From Shewanella hafniensis (GTDB lineage: Bacteria; Pseudomonadota; Gammaproteobacteria; Enterobacterales; Shewanellaceae): DNA of 42,855 bases. Each line of letters starts with the position of its first letter. Positions within the stretch are counted from its first letter, which is position 1. Made by a program: the position numbers and the translations under genes. Positions 8,710 through 17,491 of this stretch are shown here, piece after piece. The notes beneath the pieces are model-generated. The model ran no database searches. It was not told the DNA's origin and saw nothing but the letters and a program-made list of their open reading frames with translations. The stretch lies in NCBI RefSeq assembly GCF_019655335.1, contig NZ_BPFD01000041.1:1-42855 (forward strand), in the 5' to 3' direction.

Positions 8710-8917
8710 TTCTAAATCAACACTCATCCCCAAAAGACAGATCTCGAATGCGCTCCACTCACGCACTATTAGGCTTTATCGATGACACGATAATTACGCT
8801 ATCGTTAATGCCTGAGCTTTAGAGTAAAAATACTATTTGTTACATAAAGATACCGATATTGGCGGAGTAATGTTTTTCGCGATAAGCATTGACCTCTAGT
8901 GCTAACACCCTCTAATC

Positions 8918-8931
8918 TAAACACCTGTTTA
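8918..8931. promoter_or_regulatory. Putative PsrA-type operator of the acyl-CoA ligase gene
   Basis: TAAACACCTGTTTA is an inverted repeat (AAAC-N4-GTTT) 50 bp before the ligase ATG. TetR-family PsrA, the fatty-acid-responsive repressor of many gammaproteobacteria including Shewanella, is known to bind GAAAC/GTTTC-like half-sites. The match of site type to gene function is suggestive only. Confidence 0.4.
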
Positions 8932-8980
8932 ACTCCAGAATAATAACAACTAATAAACATCATCTTTGAGGTAGTTCAGC

Positions 8981-10582
8981 ATGGCATACGATCAAGACTC
9001 TCAACTCAAACTAGACTACTCATCACTGGTCGATCTGATCGAGAAAACCAGCCTGCGTTATGGCGATAAACCCGCCTATGCCTGCCTTGGTAAAACCAGC
9101 AGTTTTAATGAGATAGAACGTGATTCTCGTTACTTTGCCGCCTATTTACAAAATAAGACCACACTCAAACCTGGCGATCGCATCGCCATTCAATTGCCCA
9201 ATATCACCCAATTTGTCATCGCAGCCTACGGCGCAATCAGGGCAGGGCTTATCCTTGTTAACACGAATCCCTTATATACCGAGCGCGAGCTTATTCATCA
9301 ATTCAATGATTCTGGTGCTAAAGCGCTCGTGGTGTTATCCGACCTATTGCCAACCTTGGCTAAAGTCATCGACAGCACTCAAATAGAACTTGTCATCTCC
9401 ACCCATCCTTTAGATTTGATCGATCCACACGTACAGCCAAAAACAGGGCTTAAGAATGTCGAGTTTTGTCAGATTTTAAAACAAGGGGCTGACCTTCCTT
9501 TTAGCCGATTTATCTCAAACCTCGACGATCTCTCGGCGTTGCAATATACGGGCGGTACCACAGGATTATCCAAAGGTGCCATGTTGACCCATGGCAATAT
9601 GCTCGCCAATGCGGCGCAGGTAAAATCCCGTATCGCCAGCGTGATCACCGAAGGGGAAGATATCTTTGTTGCGCCGCTGCCGATTTACCACATTTATGCG
9701 TTTATGGTGAACTTAGTGCTGTATTTTGAGTGCGGCGGTTGCTCGGTTTTAATTCCAAATCCGAGGGATATTAGTGGCTTAATTAAGACACTCGCCAAAT
9801 ATCCCTTCACGGGATTTGCAGGACTCAATACCCTGTTTGTCGCCCTATGCCATCAACCCGAGTTTAAGGCGCTGGACTTTAGCCACTTAAAAATCACTAT
9901 CTCTGGCGGCACTGCACTCACGGCCGCAGCGGCGAATATTTGGCAACAGACGACAGGTAATATGATCAGCGAAGGTTATGGATTATCTGAAACCTCACCG
10001 GTGATTTCACTCAATGCGCCCGGTTATCAAAAACTTGGCACTATTGGTAAACCTGTGATTGGCACTGAAGTGAAACTCTTAGATGAAAACAACCTTGAAG
10101 TGCCCTTAGGTACAGCGGGAGAATTAGCCGCGCGTGGCCCACAAGTGATGCGAGGTTATTGGAATAATCCTCAGGAAACCGCCAACGTTATGACTCCAGA
10201 GGGTTTCTTTAAAACCGGTGATATTGCCATAGCAACAGCGGAAGGTTTCCATCAAATTGTGGATCGCAAAAAGGATATGATCATAGTCTCAGGCTTTAAC
10301 GTTTATCCCAACGAAGTGGAAAACGTGCTGGCGAGCCATCCAAGTGTGATCGAATGCGCCGTGGTGGGAGTAAAAGACGATCACTCGGGCGAAGCGGTTA
10401 AAGCCTTCATTGTGCTCAAGGATGATAGCCAAGATCATCAACAGGCTAAAGAGGCCATTCTAACCTTTTGCCGCGAGCAATTAACCGCCTATAAATTGCC
10501 AAGAGTCATTGAGTTTATGACACAATTACCTAAAAGTACCGTTGGCAAAATTCTGCGCCGCGAGCTAAAAGAGAAGGCTTGA
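8981..10582 (+). CDS. fadD: Long-chain fatty-acid--CoA ligase (FadD-like AMP-forming ligase)
   Basis: The 533-aa protein is an ANL-superfamily adenylate-forming enzyme. It should convert fatty acid, ATP and CoA to acyl-CoA, AMP and PPi. The AMP/phosphate-binding motif YTGGTTGLSKG is near residue 189, GYGLSETSP near 332, the FKTGDIA motif near 410 and the hinge region DRKKDMIIVSGFNVYPNEVE near 427. The catalytic lysine is in STVGKILRRELK near the C-terminus. The length suits the FadD family, although E. coli FadD is somewhat longer. ATG 8981 follows GAGG at acceptable spacing. It is monocistronic, converges with the ABC exporter gene and shares a terminator with it. Chain-length preference cannot be read from the sequence. 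Confidence 0.88.
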   Translation: MAYDQDSQLKLDYSSLVDLIEKTSLRYGDKPAYACLGKTSSFNEIERDSRYFAAYLQNKTTLKPGDRIAIQLPNITQFVIAAYGAIRAGLILVNTNPLYTERELIHQFNDSGAKALVVLSDLLPTLAKVIDSTQIELVISTHPLDLIDPHVQPKTGLKNVEFCQILKQGADLPFSRFISNLDDLSALQYTGGTTGLSKGAMLTHGNMLANAAQVKSRIASVITEGEDIFVAPLPIYHIYAFMVNLVLYFECGGCSVLIPNPRDISGLIKTLAKYPFTGFAGLNTLFVALCHQPEFKALDFSHLKITISGGTALTAAAANIWQQTTGNMISEGYGLSETSPVISLNAPGYQKLGTIGKPVIGTEVKLLDENNLEVPLGTAGELAARGPQVMRGYWNNPQETANVMTPEGFFKTGDIAIATAEGFHQIVDRKKDMIIVSGFNVYPNEVENVLASHPSVIECAVVGVKDDHSGEAVKAFIVLKDDSQDHQQAKEAILTFCREQLTAYKLPRVIEFMTQLPKSTVGKILRRELKEKA

Positions 10583-10669
10583 AGACCGCACTTAAAGTGC
10601 AGTAATTAAAGCGCCGTACTTAAAGACAAACTGATCAACAAAGCTTAGCAACAAAAGCACAATAAAAGA

Positions 10670-10717
10670 CCCAGTGAGCTAGCTTGAGCGTTTCAGCTAG
10701 TAACTGGGTTTTATTTT
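10670..10717. terminator. Bidirectional terminator between fadD and the ABC exporter gene
   Basis: CCCAGT (10670-10675) pairs with ACTGGG (10703-10708), and an inner CTAGCT/AGCTAG helix lies across a small internal loop. TTTTATTTT follows on the plus strand and A-rich sequence precedes it, so it can act on both convergent genes. Confidence 0.75.
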
Positions 10718-10719
10718 AC

Positions 10720-12624
10720 CTAAATGGTCTCATTCAAGACGCTGGCATTGGCCTCTTCGGTTAACAATTGCAGACTGGCAAATTCACGATATAAGGCATT
10801 GGATTGCATCAACTCTTGGTGACGCCCGTAGGCAACAATCTCGCCCTTATCGAACACAAAAATCCTATCGGCATTGATTACCGTCGATAAGCGATGGGCA
10901 ATAATCAAGGTAGTTTTACCCGCCATCAATACGTCCAGCGCTTGCTTCACTTTCTGCTCACTCACCGCATCTAAAGCGCTGGTCGCCTCATCGAGTAACA
11001 ATATCGGTCTGTCGGCTAAAATCGCCCGCGCAATGGCGATCCGCTGTTTTTGCCCACCAGAAAGTCGCACGCCACGCTCGCCTAAATAGGTTTGATAACC
11101 GTCAGTAAACTCGCTAATAAACTCGTGGGCTCGGGCTGCAATACAGGCATCAATCACTTCTTGCTCGGTCGCATCGACTCGGCCATAACGCACATTTTCA
11201 AGTACGCTGGTCGCAAAAATCACTGAGTCTTGTGGCACCAGAGCAAACTGCGCCCTTAGGTCTTGCGGAAGAAGCTCTGCAATATCAATTCCTTCCAGTC
11301 GAATACTGCCAGCGCTAGGCACATAAAAGCGCTGCAATAACTGGAACAAGGTACTCTTACCCGCACCACTTGGGCCGACTAAGGCAACCCGCTCACCCGC
11401 CGCAATAGCCATATTGAGCTGTTTTAGCACTAAGGCATCATGCTCTGGATAGGCAAAGTTGAGTCCTTCTATGACTAACTCGCCACTGACTTTAACAGGT
11501 AAAGCAATAGGATGAACAACAACGGGAATATCCACTGGCGTTTCAGCCAGTTCAATTAAACGCTCGGCGGCGCCAGAAGCCCGCTGAATTTCACCTATCA
11601 CTTCGCTAATCGTCGCCACTGCGCCTGCTACCATCACAGCGTAAAACATAAAGGCGGATAGCTCGCCGCCCGTCATCTTACCCGCCATCACATCGTGGGC
11701 ACCGACCCAAGTCACCATAGTAATTGCCGCGATACTTAAAAACATCACGGTTGAGATCAGCAAGGCACGGTAACGAATGCGACCGCTTGCCGCAGACATC
11801 ACATCTTCAACGCGGGTGTTGAATAAGCTACGGTCTTTATCTTCATGGCCATAGGCTTGTACCGTATGGATTTCATGAAGTGTTTCATCCACATAAGCAC
11901 CGAGATCGGCAACCCTGTCTTGGCTTTCTCGCGCAAGCGTACGCACTTTACGGCCGAAAAAGATCACCGGCCCTAGCACTAAAGGCACAGCGAGTAACAC
12001 TAATAAGGTCATCTTAACGCTGGTGATGCCCATCATGACTAAACCACCAAGTACCGTCACGCTAGAGCGCAGCGCCATGGACAGACTCGAACCCACCACA
12101 GTTTGCAACAAGGTAGAGTCGGCGGTAAAACGGGAGATCACTTCACCGGTGCGCACCTTAGCGTAAAAGGCGGGAGAGAGTTTGAGCAGTTGATTGTAAA
12201 CCGTTAGACGAATATCGGCGCTGACCCGCTCGCCAAGCCAAGTCATCAAATAGAAGCGGCAAAACACCGCTGTGCCACTGACGGCGGTAATTCCGAGCAC
12301 TAACAGTATGATTTCATTTAGCCGCTGCGCATTGTCACGCACAAAACCTTCATCAACCATTAAGCGCACACCTTGGCCCAATGATAGCCAAGCGAGTGAC
12401 CCTATCATCAAGCAAATAATCGCCGCGACGACTTTCAGTTTGTAGGGTTTAAGAAAGCCCATAATCCAAGGCAATACCGGTCTTTGCTGCGCCGAGGTCA
12501 GTTTTGCCTTCGATGCATCAGCGCTTGTTGTGGGCGCGACTGGAATTAACTTTTCGGGCAAGGGTTCTGCGCCCGCTTTAATGGGTTCGGAAGATGTAGC
12601 GAGTTCGGCTGTCGGCTCTGTCAC
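10720..12624 (-). CDS. MsbA-like ABC transporter (fused membrane and ATPase domains)
   Basis: This 634-aa half-transporter has an Ala/Pro-rich cytoplasmic N-terminal extension of about 50 residues. A six-TM exporter domain (about 55-345) and a nucleotide-binding domain (about 375-620) follow. Visible are Walker A GPSGAGKST, signature LSGGQKQR, Walker B ILLLDEATSALD and the H-loop IIAHRLST. It would work as a homodimer exporting a lipophilic or lipid-like substrate across the inner membrane. True MsbA is shorter at the N-terminus and usually linked to lpxK, which is not seen here, so the symbol msbA is not assigned. Translation starts at GTG (12624), preceded by AAGGATATCACCC. It is a single gene between two terminators. 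Confidence 0.88.
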   Translation of the reverse strand: MTEPTAELATSSEPIKAGAEPLPEKLIPVAPTTSADASKAKLTSAQQRPVLPWIMGFLKPYKLKVVAAIICLMIGSLAWLSLGQGVRLMVDEGFVRDNAQRLNEIILLVLGITAVSGTAVFCRFYLMTWLGERVSADIRLTVYNQLLKLSPAFYAKVRTGEVISRFTADSTLLQTVVGSSLSMALRSSVTVLGGLVMMGITSVKMTLLVLLAVPLVLGPVIFFGRKVRTLARESQDRVADLGAYVDETLHEIHTVQAYGHEDKDRSLFNTRVEDVMSAASGRIRYRALLISTVMFLSIAAITMVTWVGAHDVMAGKMTGGELSAFMFYAVMVAGAVATISEVIGEIQRASGAAERLIELAETPVDIPVVVHPIALPVKVSGELVIEGLNFAYPEHDALVLKQLNMAIAAGERVALVGPSGAGKSTLFQLLQRFYVPSAGSIRLEGIDIAELLPQDLRAQFALVPQDSVIFATSVLENVRYGRVDATEQEVIDACIAARAHEFISEFTDGYQTYLGERGVRLSGGQKQRIAIARAILADRPILLLDEATSALDAVSEQKVKQALDVLMAGKTTLIIAHRLSTVINADRIFVFDKGEIVAYGRHQELMQSNALYREFASLQLLTEEANASVLNETI

Positions 12625-12801
12625 GGGTGATATCCTTCGATAGGGAAAGGCAATTCAAGCATAACACTGGCCTGAACTCACCTGAACTGGGTATATGCAA
12701 GCCGTTAACCGCGCAGCTTTGCTAAAAGCATATTAATGAGATGCTACCTGTTGTGGGGAAATTCAAGGGCTGAGCGTGGTTTTGCTCAAAAGAAAAGCAT
12801 A

Positions 12802-12832
12802 AAACTAACCCGCAGCGAATGCGGGTTAGTTT
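12802..12832 (-). terminator. Terminator of the hugA-hugX-hugZ transcript
   Basis: A 13-bp perfect stem, AAACTAACCCGCA / TGCGGGTTAGTTT, closes a 5-nt loop. Read on the minus strand it is followed by a T-rich run (TTTTATGCTTTT) and lies 23 bp past the hugZ stop. Confidence 0.88.
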
Positions 12833-12854
12833 GATTGCCATCGTTTAGCGCGAC

Positions 12855-13412
12855 TTAAGCGACTTGCTGGTTTTCCGGCATTTTTGGCGTGCCATGGTGG
12901 CCATCGCGCTTCCAATCTACATCTAACAATTCTGCGCCGCTCAGGCTAAATGCTTGGCCAAAACCTTTCACATAAAGACCTTGATGGGGCGCGAGCTTGT
13001 ATAAGTTAAAATCGGTTAACGCCGCAAGGTTATCGGACATTTCGCCAAAACGGGCCGATAACACACCAACGCCCTTAATAAAGGCGGGCGTATCGCGGGG
13101 CACTGCCTCGGCAATCGCATCGAAGGTCAAACGCTTGCGGGCAAAAACCGATTTGGCTGCCGTTTCATCCTCAACTAGCATCACAGAGACCTTAGATGAG
13201 TGCTTTAAGTTATGACCATGACGGGCTAAGTCACTCACCAAAATATAAAAACCATCATCAGCCAGAGCGAAGGGCGCATAGCTCGCATTCGGCTGGCCAT
13301 CTGTACCAATGGTGGCCAGTTGCAAGGTCTCGCGCTGCTGTTTAAAGGCTTCAATTTCGGGTAAGAGTTTGTCTCTTAAACGTTGTTCTTGTTCGGTAAT
13401 TTCAGGCTTCAT
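12855..13412 (-). CDS. hugZ: Haem-utilisation protein HugZ/HutZ family
   Basis: The 185-aa protein has the split-barrel fold of the pyridoxamine-phosphate-oxidase-like HugZ/HutZ family. Family members bind haem in the cytoplasm and have been linked to its storage or degradation. The barrel signature ATIGTDGQPNASYAPFA is near residues 33-49, and ILVSDLARHGHNLK contains candidate haem-contact histidines. The C-terminal KGFGQAFSLSG segment is typical of the family. It is the last gene of hugA-hugX-hugZ, 37 bp after hugX, and ends before a strong terminator. The order and the facing TonB/Hmu operon make the haem role secure; whether it degrades haem or only carries it cannot be decided here. Confidence 0.9.
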   Translation of the reverse strand: MKPEITEQEQRLRDKLLPEIEAFKQQRETLQLATIGTDGQPNASYAPFALADDGFYILVSDLARHGHNLKHSSKVSVMLVEDETAAKSVFARKRLTFDAIAEAVPRDTPAFIKGVGVLSARFGEMSDNLAALTDFNLYKLAPHQGLYVKGFGQAFSLSGAELLDVDWKRDGHHGTPKMPENQQVA

Positions 13413-13449
13413 TTACTGTTTTCCTTAATACTTTTGTTAATGCTGCAAT

Positions 13450-14031
13450 TCAGAGGTGTGATTGCACCGAGGCAAAGGCAGTCGCGAGCGCTTTAAATTG
13501 GCGAACTTGCTCAGGAAACAGTGCTCTTTGTTTATCACGGCCTAAATACACTTTGAACACCACCTCACCTTCACTGCCGAAAAAGTTAATCGAATGACTC
13601 TCGCTGCCTCTAAAAGGTCTGCTGATCAAGGCAATACCGCGCATGGCATCCAATTTGAGATGGCCATGCAAACCGTCGCCCTTGCTGTAGAGGTTGTAAT
13701 AACCGTGGGCGTATTTTCCCTCGGGAAAATTCCCTTTAAATTCAAATACACTGCCCGATAACATCACAATAGTGGTTAACTTTCCCCATTGGGGTAAGGC
13801 TTGTAGTAAGGCATCGAGCTGAGTTAACGGTACAAACACCACTTGTTCGGGCGGCAATGCAGCAACCACATCCAACTCGGCAATACCTAATTCACTGGCA
13901 AGCTGAGCTGGCATTACATCAGCTTGTTGCTCAAACCGTTGTCGCAGTTGCGCCTGCTGCTCACTTAGCTGACGTTGCTCAGAGCCTAAATCTGCCGCAA
14001 CATCGAGCTCAGTATCGAGTGTCATCTTCAT
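13450..14031 (-). CDS. hugX: Cytosolic haem-handling protein HugX/HutX family
   Basis: The 193-aa soluble protein belongs to the HutX/HuvX/HugX group, which binds incoming haem and passes it to HugZ/HutZ. There is an N-terminal Gln/Glu-rich helical stretch (about 15-45). The family core follows, with LTTIVMLSGSVFEFKGNFPEGKY-type sequence in the middle and SHSINFFGSEGEVVFKVYLGRD near residues 145-166. The first ATG is supported by GGAGA seven bases upstream. It sits 33 bp after hugA and 37 bp before hugZ on the same strand, so all three are probably co-transcribed. No signal peptide is present. Confidence 0.88.
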   Translation of the reverse strand: MKMTLDTELDVAADLGSEQRQLSEQQAQLRQRFEQQADVMPAQLASELGIAELDVVAALPPEQVVFVPLTQLDALLQALPQWGKLTTIVMLSGSVFEFKGNFPEGKYAHGYYNLYSKGDGLHGHLKLDAMRGIALISRPFRGSESHSINFFGSEGEVVFKVYLGRDKQRALFPEQVRQFKALATAFASVQSHL

Positions 14032-14064
14032 TTTACTGTCTCCAGCCGGTAGCTATAGAGTGAC

Positions 14065-16155
14065 TTAGAACATATATCGCGCCGATAACTTCATATTACG
14101 GCCCGGTTGATACAAGGTTTGCCACGCTTGTAGGTATTTCTCGTCGCCGATGTTTTCGATGGCGAAATCCACTCTCACACCCGCCATGGCGCCCATAGTC
14201 GGCTCCCATGCAACATACACATCCCATAGGGTGTAATCGTCGTATTTCGCCACTCTATAACCGTCAGGTATATTCGACTGCGTCGCTACATAGGTAACGC
14301 GAGTGCCGAGTTTCATGTCGCCTTCCATAATGCCTTGGGATAAATCGACGTTGAATTTATTGGCGGGTATACCTTCAATATCGCCGCCCGTTTGACGATC
14401 TTCACCATGGGTTTGGCCGTAATTCATCGCTAAACGAGTTTGGCCAATACGATAACGACCGCTTATTTCAAAACCTGTTAAACGTGCATCTTCAACGTTA
14501 TTCCATGAGGTCGTTTGCTCAAATCCAGGAATGCCATGCCAAGGATTAGACACTTGCTGCACGATAAAATCGTCCACATCGTTACGGAAAACGTTAAACG
14601 TTAGCGCCAGTTCATCATCACCCGCTAACTCACTGAAACGTAAGTCCGCTTTGATTTCTTTGTTACGGGCTTTTTCAGACTTGAGATCCGGATTGGTCGC
14701 AAAGGTGTTGCATAGACCTTGGGGCAAGAATCCCGGTATAGGTGGAATGCAGTAATGGGTGCCGCTAGAATACATTTCCTCTACCGAAGGTGCGCGGAAG
14801 GCTTGATCGTAACGTGCGCTTAAGGTCAACCAAGATTGAGTCTGCCAAACTAGCCCTAGCGATGGCGATAACTCATTGTCATCTGAAGATAAATTGAGGT
14901 TGTTACTGTCATTTTTAAAGCTGTCATAACGCAGACCTGCATCCAGATTTAACGTCTTAGTCAGCTCAATATCCGCCCGCGTAAAAGCCCCCCATACTGT
15001 GGTTTCACCATCAATATTTCCCGGACGCTGGCCCACTTGACCCGAATCATCACGGGTTGTTTCTATGGTATCGCGAAAACCATCAACGCCGTAGGTCAAT
15101 AAAGTATTGCCCAAGCGCGAACTGTTATTGAGATTAATCCCCACAGTGCGGTACTCAGTGCTGTCTAGCTGGCCCTTAGTGATGCGGTCTTCATCGTAGT
15201 CGGTACTGTTCCAATACACTTGCATCTTAGTATCCAGATACGGGTTATTGGCAGGATTAAAACTGTAATCTAAGGTGATATTTTGGTCGTCTGTCTTGCG
15301 ACGCACCAAAGGCACTGAATTACTGGCTGCCGCAGAAGGATTACTTGGCACTAATTCATTGATCTTATTAACTCTAGCAGATAACTCTAAGCGTGATGCT
15401 TCATCAGCTTGCCAACCAAATTTAGCTAAACCACTGCTGCCATGAGATGCACTGTTGCTGAGGGTTTCGTCATTACCGGTTTTGATATTGTTAGAGTCGG
15501 TGTAAGAGCCGTTCAATAACCAATCGATACTGTCTTGTTGACCATAAATCGCGCCACTGGTTTTAGTGCGCGAGCCATTGGTTTCATAACCTTGTTTGAA
15601 ATAGCCACCAAAGGTCTCATCTGGTGCTAAAAAGTCTTGTGCCGACTTAGTATTTTGCGCGATGACACCACCCAGTGCGCCACTGCCCCACAAACTACTG
15701 GCTGGACCGCGCAGCACTTCAATGGATTTCAGTAACTCAGGGTCCATAAAGAAAGTTGCTCTGTGGCCAGAGTCGGTATTTTGTCTTGCTCCGTCAATAG
15801 TTTGCAGTACTCGACTGCCACTTAAACCACGGATTTCAACCCCCTGAGATGAAGCTCTTGGGCCATTCGTCAGCGTAATATTGGCCTCGTTTTTAAGGGC
15901 ATTAGCCACGGATGATGCTTGAGCAACCGCAAGTTGCTCTTCACCCACCACGGCTACGCTGCGGCTGGTTTCGGAGGATTTCTCGCTGATGCGGGTTGCG
16001 CTTACTAGCACTTCATCAAACTCAGTTGTAACGAGTTTTTTATCCGCATCGCCTTGAACAACTGGCTTCACATTTTCTTCTGCCGCTAACGTAAAACTTA
16101 GGGCCGTACTGCTCAGTGCTATCGCCATTGCGATCACTAACGGCTTTTTCTTCAT
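14065..16155 (-). CDS. hugA: TonB-dependent outer-membrane haem receptor
   Basis: The 696-aa receptor has a signal peptide cleaved near SFTLAAEE, a TonB-box-like EFDEVLVSATR around residue 45 and a plug domain (about 60-170: VEIRGLSGSRVLQTIDGARQ, SIEVLRGPASSLWGSGALGG). The barrel ends in YMF. The haem-receptor hallmark, a FRAP box followed by an NPxL box, is present as FRAPSVEEMYSSGTHY and NPDLKSEKA, with the expected histidine between them. Length and motifs match HutA/HugA/HmuR receptors. A Shine-Dalgarno GAGG/GAAGAG precedes the ATG. It is divergent from tonB-exbBD, with a Fur box in the shared upstream region, so iron starvation probably induces it. Confidence 0.93.
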   Translation of the reverse strand: MKKKPLVIAMAIALSSTALSFTLAAEENVKPVVQGDADKKLVTTEFDEVLVSATRISEKSSETSRSVAVVGEEQLAVAQASSVANALKNEANITLTNGPRASSQGVEIRGLSGSRVLQTIDGARQNTDSGHRATFFMDPELLKSIEVLRGPASSLWGSGALGGVIAQNTKSAQDFLAPDETFGGYFKQGYETNGSRTKTSGAIYGQQDSIDWLLNGSYTDSNNIKTGNDETLSNSASHGSSGLAKFGWQADEASRLELSARVNKINELVPSNPSAAASNSVPLVRRKTDDQNITLDYSFNPANNPYLDTKMQVYWNSTDYDEDRITKGQLDSTEYRTVGINLNNSSRLGNTLLTYGVDGFRDTIETTRDDSGQVGQRPGNIDGETTVWGAFTRADIELTKTLNLDAGLRYDSFKNDSNNLNLSSDDNELSPSLGLVWQTQSWLTLSARYDQAFRAPSVEEMYSSGTHYCIPPIPGFLPQGLCNTFATNPDLKSEKARNKEIKADLRFSELAGDDELALTFNVFRNDVDDFIVQQVSNPWHGIPGFEQTTSWNNVEDARLTGFEISGRYRIGQTRLAMNYGQTHGEDRQTGGDIEGIPANKFNVDLSQGIMEGDMKLGTRVTYVATQSNIPDGYRVAKYDDYTLWDVYVAWEPTMGAMAGVRVDFAIENIGDEKYLQAWQTLYQPGRNMKLSARYMF

Positions 16156-16422
16156 CTCTTCATCCTCAAGTGATAATCAGCTATATCCGTGCAATTCAAT
16201 ACTGACCCCAGACTCTCTTTCCAGACGCCAATCCTTTTAAGATTTAGTCTGTTATAGATGTTCCATTCCAAATTTGGCTCTTGCAAACTTGAGCCCCTTC
16301 CTAATCGAGTCCAAGGTAATCAGTCCCCATAAAGTAGGATGAATTACCGGTTTAGCTGTTTTTTTAAGCGCTCATTCGAGCTATTGCAGGCACTCTACCT
16401 GAGATAATAAAATAGATCAAAT

Positions 16423-16441
16423 GCAAATCATTATCATTTGC
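16423..16441. promoter_or_regulatory. Fur box
   Basis: GCAAATCATTATCATTTGC, read on the other strand as GCAAATGATAATGATTTGC, agrees with the classical 19-bp Fur consensus GATAATGATAATCATTATC at 14 of 19 positions. It overlaps the predicted -35 of tonB and lies between divergent haem-uptake operons, so Fur-Fe(II) repression of both is the natural reading. Confidence 0.87.
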
Positions 16442-16466
16442 GATCTTGTTTATATTGAGATATCTT
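16438..16466 (+). promoter_or_regulatory. Predicted sigma-70 promoter of tonB operon
   Basis: TTGCGA (16438-16443) and TATCTT (16461-16466) are separated by 17 bp and overlap the Fur box by four bases. Each box matches four of six consensus positions. Start of transcription would be near 16473, about 46 bp before the GTG start of tonB. Confidence 0.5.
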
Positions 16467-16518
16467 AATTAGCGAAGATAAATGAGCAGAAGTGCTTTAT
16501 TGGGGAAAAGAGGTTGCT

Positions 16519-17388
16519 GTGACACCAAAACGATATCTTGCCTTTGGCGCGTTAACTGTTGCCATACAAACGGGGGTTATCGCCTCGCAACCCGCTATCA
16601 CTATGCAGCAAAGCGCCCAAGCATCGAGTGTAAATCAAGTGGCGAACGCTCCGAGCGCAAATCGTGTCACCCTTAAATTGACTGCTGCAACAAGCTCTGC
16701 AAGCAGCAACGTCAGTATTGAGCCCACTCAAACAGACGCCAAAATAGCCACTGTAAACAGCACAGTGCGAAAAGTATCATCAGCAGAATCTGTCGATAAG
16801 ACAGTTATCGAGGCCGTTGAAAAACCCAAAGCTGAACAAAGAATTGACAGCCTGTTAGCTAAGAAACCTTCAATCGAAAAAACCACAACTCAAAGTCATC
16901 CAGATACAACGCCATCAGGGACGAACGCTTTAGCACATAAGCGGCCCGAACATGTTGAGCAAGAATTAGAACTAAAAACAGAGCCTAAAACAGCACAAGA
17001 ACTAACGGATTTAATTGCTAACACTGCCGAACTAGATGCAAAAGCGCCCCAAAATGTAGCCAGTGCAGCATCTGACAATGCCCCAGTTAACGACAGCCTC
17101 CAAACCAACATAGTGGAATTAGCCAAACCGCTGTTTGCTACAGCGCCACCACAACCGACTTATCCGCGAATAGCGCGTAAGAAAGGACTCGAAGGCACTG
17201 CAACCATAGAAGTGATGTTTAACGAACTTGGCGAGCAACTGGCGCTGACGTTAGTAAAAAGCTCAGGATTTAGCCTGCTTGATCAGGCAGCAATTGCTGC
17301 AGTTGAGAACTGGCAATTTGCGGCGCCGACGCCAAGGCTAGCGAGTCATTACAAGGTCAGAGTGCCGATTCGTTTCGCGCTTAACTAG
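16519..17388 (+). CDS. tonB: TonB energy-transducing protein
   Basis: The 289-aa protein has one N-terminal membrane anchor (YLAFGALTVAIQTGVIA) and a long Ser/Ala/Glu/Lys-rich periplasmic spacer. The C-terminal TonB domain contains YPRIARKKGLEGTATIEV, SSGFSLLDQAAIAAVENW and a terminal VRVPIRFAL strand. The spacer has little of the usual Pro-Glu/Pro-Lys repeat and is unusually rich in Ser, Thr and Ala. I chose GTG 16519 because AAGAGG precedes it at proper spacing and VTPKRYLAFGA aligns with normal TonB starts; the frame is open a further nine codons upstream. It is first in a tonB-exbB-exbD-hmuTUV array serving the haem receptor. Confidence 0.9.
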   Translation: MTPKRYLAFGALTVAIQTGVIASQPAITMQQSAQASSVNQVANAPSANRVTLKLTAATSSASSNVSIEPTQTDAKIATVNSTVRKVSSAESVDKTVIEAVEKPKAEQRIDSLLAKKPSIEKTTTQSHPDTTPSGTNALAHKRPEHVEQELELKTEPKTAQELTDLIANTAELDAKAPQNVASAASDNAPVNDSLQTNIVELAKPLFATAPPQPTYPRIARKKGLEGTATIEVMFNELGEQLALTLVKSSGFSLLDQAAIAAVENWQFAAPTPRLASHYKVRVPIRFALN

Positions 17389-17491
17389 CGAGCCTTAATC
17401 TTATTGCTGAAAAGCTAGCCATAGTAAAGCTCACTTTTTGATTCACTCAATGACGTATAAAACTGATTTTTCAATCGATTGGAGAGGCTTA

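Larger units (their letters stand above)
8635..8980. other. Intergenic region between ccoG and the acyl-CoA ligase gene
   Basis: This 346-bp gap holds the double hairpin near its left end and the TAAACACCTGTTTA palindrome near its right end. No ORF with a plausible start and Shine-Dalgarno sequence was seen. The ligase promoter presumably lies between about 8800 and 8930, but I could not identify -35/-10 boxes with confidence. Confidence 0.6.
16156..16518. other. Divergent hugA/tonB control region
   Basis: This 363-bp stretch has no credible gene. The recognisable elements are the Fur box and the tonB promoter in its right third. The left two thirds, next to hugA, contain no clear second Fur site or hairpin; hugA must have its own leftward promoter, which I could not place. 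The long leader for hugA (about 270 bp from the Fur box) leaves room for post-transcriptional control. Confidence 0.6.
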
